A stretch of 64,000 nucleotides of DNA from Oxalobacteraceae bacterium (lineage in GTDB: Bacteria > Pseudomonadota > Gammaproteobacteria > Burkholderiales > Burkholderiaceae_D): positions 1-64,000 of the forward strand of contig DPRS01000016.1 in NCBI GenBank assembly GCA_003537575.1. The letters run 5' to 3'. Position 1 is the stretch's first letter. Each line of letters starts with the position of its first letter. Below the pieces are notes generated by a model. The model searched no databases, had not been told where the DNA came from, and saw only the letters and a list, made by a program, of their open reading frames with translations. This document shows positions 60,301 to 64,000 of this stretch, piece by piece. Position numbers and translations under genes: made by a program.

Positions 60301-61590
60301 TCCCAAGACGATGCCGAACGCCTGCGCCAGGCCACCGCTGTCTTGCGAGGTGCGATGGAGGCAGAGTCTCATCTCGACAAACCCCGCTTTGAGGCTTTTG
60401 ACCACCAGCCGTCCCTACTGATCGCCAGCGCTGCCGCTTGGGCCGACTATGCACGCCAGTTGGGCGCCGCAGCCGATGCTTGCGCGCTCGCAGACCCTTT
60501 GCTGCCGCCTGCCCGCGTGCTGGAAATGCTGGAAGGCGTTGCCCTGCCAGCGGCTGAACAGCTTGGCGGCATCGTGCCCACACCGATCACGCCTACCCGC
60601 TTGCTGCGCTTGGCTGCCTCGGCATCACGCACGGCCGCCGTCTCCAGCCGGCAAGAGATGTATGCGCGTGGCATGGCACCCATCCAAGCGCTACGCCAAT
60701 CCTTGGGCGCGCTGGTTGGCGCGCCTGAGCTAAGGGTCAAAGACATCCAGGACCGCGTCAGTGGGCGCTACCCCGAGGCGTCGGCGTTGCCAGATCGCCC
60801 CAGCCTGGACCGCCTGCTGGAAGAGGCCGGCGCACCCTTGACCTGGGACATGGCCGCGGCCGATGGTAGAGGTGCCTATCGGCTGGCCACCCTTGGCCGA
60901 GGACAGACGGCCGGCACCACTACCCAGTTTTCTCGCCATGCCACCCTGCAGACCACCCATGTGTTGGGTGATGACGTTGCCCAGGCTGCCGCAGTGGAAG
61001 AGCGCCTGGTTCGCTCGCTGGACCAAGGCGGCCTACTAGTACTTTCGGTGCCTACGCGCATCGCACGCCACGCAGAGGCCGAACTGCTGCACCGCTTCGG
61101 CAATGCCGCCACATCGGCTATGGCCGTGAAGCGCATTAACTTTGACGCGCTTTTACTCGCCGCCCTGCATCAACAGGTGCAAGCTGCACGCGTGGATTGG
61201 AACGTCGTACTGCAAGCAGATGCAGCTGAACGTGGCAGCCGGCACTGGACCAACTTGCAGCGCCTGGTGCAGCGCGCTGTGCCTTCCGTGCGAGCCGCTT
61301 TGCTGAACAGCCCATCACCGATCCTGCTGGTGTGCGTGGGCTTACTGGCCCGTTATGACCTAATGAATCTGGTCACCGAACTGGAAGAGCATGCCGGCCG
61401 GCCCGGTCACACGCCAAGCGCCTGGATGCTGCTGCCTTCGAGCTATCAAGGCTTGCCCGTCATCGACGGTGTGGCTGTACCACTAGTTAACAACATTCAC
61501 AATACCCGGACCCTGGCACTGCCACAGGCCTGGGTAGAAAACAAACACCGGGCCAAGACAGGCAGCTACGCCAGTCCATCCGCTACCTGA
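57331..61590 (+). CDS. pglW: BREX type 2 serine/threonine kinase PglW
   Basis: 1,419 aa, GTG start overlapping the HTH gene. N-terminal NERD nuclease-like domain about 10-115 (EVDALVLSPAGLFLVEIKSRPG). The first kinase fold, about 205-470, has HRALGPQS near 338 where an active kinase has HRDLKPxN, and no DFG, so it is a pseudokinase. The second kinase, about 505-775, is intact: GRGSSSDALLV, AILKVA, HRDIKPENIGI near 636 and DFS. A helix-hairpin-helix-like segment lies about 815-880 (LKGVGDKIRKEIRLTAKELARLRPDL), followed by a long helical tail. PglW is part of Pgl/BREX phage defence and phosphorylates itself or partners. pglX follows 11 bp later. Confidence 0.9.
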   Translation: MTLGASRWHVIAESNFVWEREALEWLRANLPDRDSWHVWTNFEFIDDEGKVNEVDALVLSPAGLFLVEIKSRPGVLRGDSHSWTWITDGRSSTYDNPLILANRKAKRLASLLRRQSAIVKAKIRLPFVEPAIFLSSSSLSCQLEGLAKSATFQQGRPGSLDDPGIVGALSNGITTKATVPVDATQARAIARGLAEAGIRPSNKHRQVGDYRLIKLIAEGEGFQDWEATHVSIDTIHRRVRIYTVATASSPEIRATRLRQARREFEVLEGIDHPGILRVKDYKETELGPALIFDHEPKAVRLDHLLREKGKTLTISQRLQLVRDIAETLKYAHAKRLYHRALGPQSILVHGVDGAIMHPRLMNWQTASRNVGDSAAPDTVHRTTGTRHVEDYVEDPGLVYLAPETTRADPAQGPSLDVFSLGCISFYIFTGQPPAESTLDLAEKLRIGQGLRLSDTMDGCGARQQDLIQFATSPDLLARYDTIQGFLDDLDLVEDELTTPDPEATVDPSIASTGDRLEGGFTVIKRMGRGSSSDALLVRRDGSEDEAILKVACDIAHNERLVAEGEVLARLHHQNIVAHRETLTISGRTALLLKSAGAKNLAEKLKEEGRLSLDMLQRFGEELIEAVNHLESEGVAHRDIKPENIGISENRNKRLQLVLFDFSLCRTPADNITAGTHPYLDPFLSLRRPPRWDLYAERFALAVTLYEMAVGQPPVWGDGQTSPAMLDVEATIEKDVFDPVTREGFASFFEKALKRDFRERFDNAEEMLRAWRAIFTARQTVHPSDAAPAIGLAAIAPTATPQTTMAELGYSLEAQDVLERMGVHNARELLAVDRIRFRYLKGVGDKIRKEIRLTAKELARLRPDLTQGRSVAHDADEEAEGAVSINELAAQLLPRRPAGDDRPEEAALAHYLGLDDTVKAGAWPSLGDATQAGEVDRATLTSTLIKSRERWLKNPAFTELRHQLDSLVRSQGNVMSAKEAALALLALRGCASQDDAERLRQATAVLRGAMEAESHLDKPRFEAFDHQPSLLIASAAAWADYARQLGAAADACALADPLLPPARVLEMLEGVALPAAEQLGGIVPTPITPTRLLRLAASASRTAAVSSRQEMYARGMAPIQALRQSLGALVGAPELRVKDIQDRVSGRYPEASALPDRPSLDRLLEEAGAPLTWDMAAADGRGAYRLATLGRGQTAGTTTQFSRHATLQTTHVLGDDVAQAAAVEERLVRSLDQGGLLVLSVPTRIARHAEAELLHRFGNAATSAMAVKRINFDALLLAALHQQVQAARVDWNVVLQADAAERGSRHWTNLQRLVQRAVPSVRAALLNSPSPILLVCVGLLARYDLMNLVTELEEHAGRPGHTPSAWMLLPSSYQGLPVIDGVAVPLVNNIHNTRTLALPQAWVENKHRAKTGSYASPSAT

Positions 61591-61601
61591 AAGTTTCCCT
61601 A

Positions 61602-64000
61602 GTGATTAATGCACCCCAGCTCCTGTCCGACCTGACCAAGCTGCTCAAGCGCCTGGAAGGCGATCTGCTGCAACGCATCGACGAAGTTCCCGAGATTAAG
61701 TCTAGCCTGCAAGCCGAGTGGCAAGCCGCTCGTGATGCCAACCGCTGTGCCGAAACCTTCGAGACCTGGGTCGATCAGGTCATCACCCAAGCCGGCGTGC
61801 ACTGGCTGCTGAGCTGCGTATTCCTGCGCTTTATCGAAGACAACCAGCTGGTTGATCGTCCCTGGCTGGGTGGCACACCCGAATCGGGCCGCCTGGCCTT
61901 GGTACGAGACCGGCATGAAGCCTATTTTCAGGCCCACCCGCTGGAGAATGATCGCGACTACCTGTTGTCCGCTTTTCGCGAGGCCGGCACGCTGCCTGGC
62001 CTGCACACCTTTTTTGATGAGGCCCACAACCCGGCCTTCCGGCTGGGCATCAGCGGCGACGCCGCCATGGCGCTTCGCCAGTTCTGGCAACAGGTAGACC
62101 CGAACACCGGCGCACTGCTGCACGACTTTACCGATCCGACCTGGAACACCCGCTTCTTGGGCGACCTGTACCAAGACTTAAGCGAGGCTACCCGCAAGCG
62201 CTACGCGCTGCTGCAGACACCTGAATTCGTCGAAGAGTTCATCCTCGACCGTACCTTGACGCCGGCCATTCGCGAGTTTGGCTTCCGAGAAGTACGTATG
62301 ATCGACCCCACCTGCGGTTCGGGCCACTTCTTGCTGGGCGGCTTCCACCGCCTGCTGGCCGAATGGCAGCGCAATGAGCCGGGCCGTAATCCTGTAGATA
62401 TGGCGCAAAGAGCGCTGGATGCGGTGGCAGGCGTGGACCTTAACCCATTCGCGGTGGCGATCTCACGCTTTCGCCTGTTTGTGGCTGCTTTGCAGGCCTC
62501 AGGCGTGCAGCGTCTGGCCAATGCGCATGACTTCAAGGTATCGGTCGCCATCGGCGACAGCCTGCTGCATGGCACACGCTTTGGCTTGACGCAGACTCAG
62601 GAGCTGTTTGATGTCGCTGAGAGTCATGCCGACACTGGCTTGGCCCACGCCTATGCCAGCGAAGACTTGAGGGAAGTGCAGCGGATCCTCGGTCGTCAGT
62701 ATCAAACAGTAGTGGGCAACCCGCCCTACATCGTGGTCAAGGATGCGGCACTCAATACGGCTTACCGACGCCAGTACGCCAGCTGTCACAAGAAGTACTC
62801 CCTTGGTGCGCCGTTCACCGAGCGTTTTTTTGAGCTGGCAGTATCAGCTGCGGATGGGCGCAGCGCTGGATTTGTTGGTCTGATTACCGCTAACTCGTTT
62901 ATGAAGCGCGAGTTCGGAAGCAAGTTGATCGAACAAGTGCTGCCGCGACTGGACCTAACCCATGTGGTGGACACCTCCGGCGCCTACATCCCTGGCCACG
63001 GCACGCCCACCGTGATACTTTTCGGACGCCACCGCAAGCCGATGGCTGAGGGCGTACGTACCGTAATGGGCATCAAGGGTGAACCTACTACGCCGGAAAA
63101 CCCTGCGAAAGGTCTGGTCTGGAGCGCCATCGTCGACCAGATTGATAAGGCCGGTAGCGAAAGTGATTTCATCAGCGTGGCGGATACGCCGCGGGCGACT
63201 TTTGCCAAACATCCGTGGAGTATTGGAGGAGGTGGGGCAGCAGACCTATTGGAAGCTTTGAACGAAGTTTGTAGCGCTAACTTAGGTTCTTTGACAACCG
63301 CAATTGGTCGCACAACTCACACTGGCGAAGACAACGTCTTCTTTGTACCAAAGCACTGGGTGAATCGAACAAAGCTGACAGATTATGCTGTCACTTTGGT
63401 CGAAGGCGAAGGAGTTCGTGACTTCGCCATTGATGCAGAGACGCAAGTACTTTTTCCTTACGACAAATCCAGTGCTACAGTGATTAAGATAGTGCCAACC
63501 ATTTTGGGGCAGCACTTTTGGGGTTATCGCCGCCTGCTGAAAGAACGCTCAGACTTCGGAAACTACATCGAGGATCGCGGGCTGCGTTGGTACGAACACT
63601 CAATGTTCTTTCCAGATCGCTACCGTAATCCACTGGGAATTTCCTTCGCCGAAGTCTCCACGCACAATCACTTCGTCCTCGACCGGGGCGGCAAGGTTTT
63701 TAAGCAAACTGCACCTGTCATCAAACTGCCCGCCAGCAGCAGCGAAGAAGAACACATGGGGCTGCTCGGGTTGCTGAATTCATCGGTGGCGTGCTTTTGG
63801 TTGAAACAGGTGTGCTTCCCTAAGGGCGGGGACCACGTTGGTAATGAAGGTGCGCGGGTACGTAAAACCCTGTGGGATGAGCGCTATGCGTTCAATGCGA
63901 CCAACGTTGCCGAGTTTCCACTTTGCACCAGTCGCCCGCTCGACATTGTCACGCAACTGGAAAACCAAGCACGCCAGCTGAACGCCCTGCAACCGGAGGC
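61602..64000 (+). CDS. pglX: BREX type 2 adenine-specific methyltransferase PglX, 3' end cut by window
   Basis: Open frame from GTG 61602 to the window end (about 799 codons). SAM-binding motif I DPTCGSGHF near residue 236, methyltransferase motif IV VGNPPYIVVKD near 372 (target adenine N6), and a target-recognition region after about 560 (VADTPRATFAKHPWSIGGGGAADLLEAL). The N-terminal helical part (VINAPQLLSDLTKLLKRLEG) and EFVEEFILDRTL match PglX. It modifies host DNA in BREX so that phage DNA is recognised. pglY, pglZ, brxD and brxHI would be expected to the right. The start codon is uncertain because the ribosome site is weak. Confidence 0.9.
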   Translation, partial: MINAPQLLSDLTKLLKRLEGDLLQRIDEVPEIKSSLQAEWQAARDANRCAETFETWVDQVITQAGVHWLLSCVFLRFIEDNQLVDRPWLGGTPESGRLALVRDRHEAYFQAHPLENDRDYLLSAFREAGTLPGLHTFFDEAHNPAFRLGISGDAAMALRQFWQQVDPNTGALLHDFTDPTWNTRFLGDLYQDLSEATRKRYALLQTPEFVEEFILDRTLTPAIREFGFREVRMIDPTCGSGHFLLGGFHRLLAEWQRNEPGRNPVDMAQRALDAVAGVDLNPFAVAISRFRLFVAALQASGVQRLANAHDFKVSVAIGDSLLHGTRFGLTQTQELFDVAESHADTGLAHAYASEDLREVQRILGRQYQTVVGNPPYIVVKDAALNTAYRRQYASCHKKYSLGAPFTERFFELAVSAADGRSAGFVGLITANSFMKREFGSKLIEQVLPRLDLTHVVDTSGAYIPGHGTPTVILFGRHRKPMAEGVRTVMGIKGEPTTPENPAKGLVWSAIVDQIDKAGSESDFISVADTPRATFAKHPWSIGGGGAADLLEALNEVCSANLGSLTTAIGRTTHTGEDNVFFVPKHWVNRTKLTDYAVTLVEGEGVRDFAIDAETQVLFPYDKSSATVIKIVPTILGQHFWGYRRLLKERSDFGNYIEDRGLRWYEHSMFFPDRYRNPLGISFAEVSTHNHFVLDRGGKVFKQTAPVIKLPASSSEEEHMGLLGLLNSSVACFWLKQVCFPKGGDHVGNEGARVRKTLWDERYAFNATNVAEFPLCTSRPLDIVTQLENQARQLNALQPE

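Overview
The window looks like a chromosome segment of a GC-rich betaproteobacterium, probably Burkholderiales close to Oxalobacteraceae. This rests on the gene families and composition only: a phaB-type acetoacetyl-CoA reductase, a trifunctional PutA, AtoE, DUF2325, PrlF/YhaV and type 2 BREX. No rRNA, tRNA or CRISPR array was seen.

Positions 1-28,400 are ordinary metabolic chromosome. In order they hold the end of phaB; an alcohol dehydrogenase-histidine kinase-response regulator operon; two small cell-envelope genes; a proline catabolic unit (putA, then a dpkA-like imine reductase) with PutA operator hexamers upstream; and PAP2 phosphatase plus dgkA. Next comes a sigma-54-controlled cluster (12.2-22.7 kb). 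Its genes are an enhancer-binding activator, an acyl-CoA-dehydrogenase-like flavoprotein, rubredoxin, a NrtABD/CynABD-type ABC transporter, cyanase, an OsmC-like protein, rubredoxin reductase, a TauE/SafE permease and an ETHE1-like persulfide dioxygenase. I read it as uptake and oxidative breakdown of a cyanate-yielding, probably sulfur-containing compound: cyanase would release ammonia and CO2, while the persulfide dioxygenase and permease would handle the sulfur. This is the most promising undescribed metabolic system here. It is followed by AtoE, a DUF2325 gene pair behind a Fur-type palindrome, and a Na/Pi cotransporter.

Positions 26,470-38,800 are a toxin-antitoxin and defence island full of relics. 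They hold a deleted AbiE copy, a TacT-like GNAT toxin with only the tail of its DUF1778 antitoxin, an AbiEi fragment, intact prlF-yhaV, hipB with a gutted hipA, a Fic protein lacking the catalytic His, an abiE pair whose toxin has a C-terminal frameshift, and an AT-rich ABC-three-component (ABC-3C) system.

Positions 38,963-49,400 hold a 1,745-residue exonuclease-RecQ-UvrD fusion, small orphan genes, a tyrosine recombinase with two perfect hairpins upstream, a diverged 124-bp repeat on each side of it, and an AlpA-type regulator. This looks like the integration module of a mobile element.

Positions 50,028-64,000 are a second defence block. A tightly overlapping DUF6361/PLD/SNF2-like-helicase operon is followed by the start of a type 2 BREX (Pgl) locus: a HTH regulator, PglW (NERD, pseudokinase, kinase) and PglX, which runs off the right edge.
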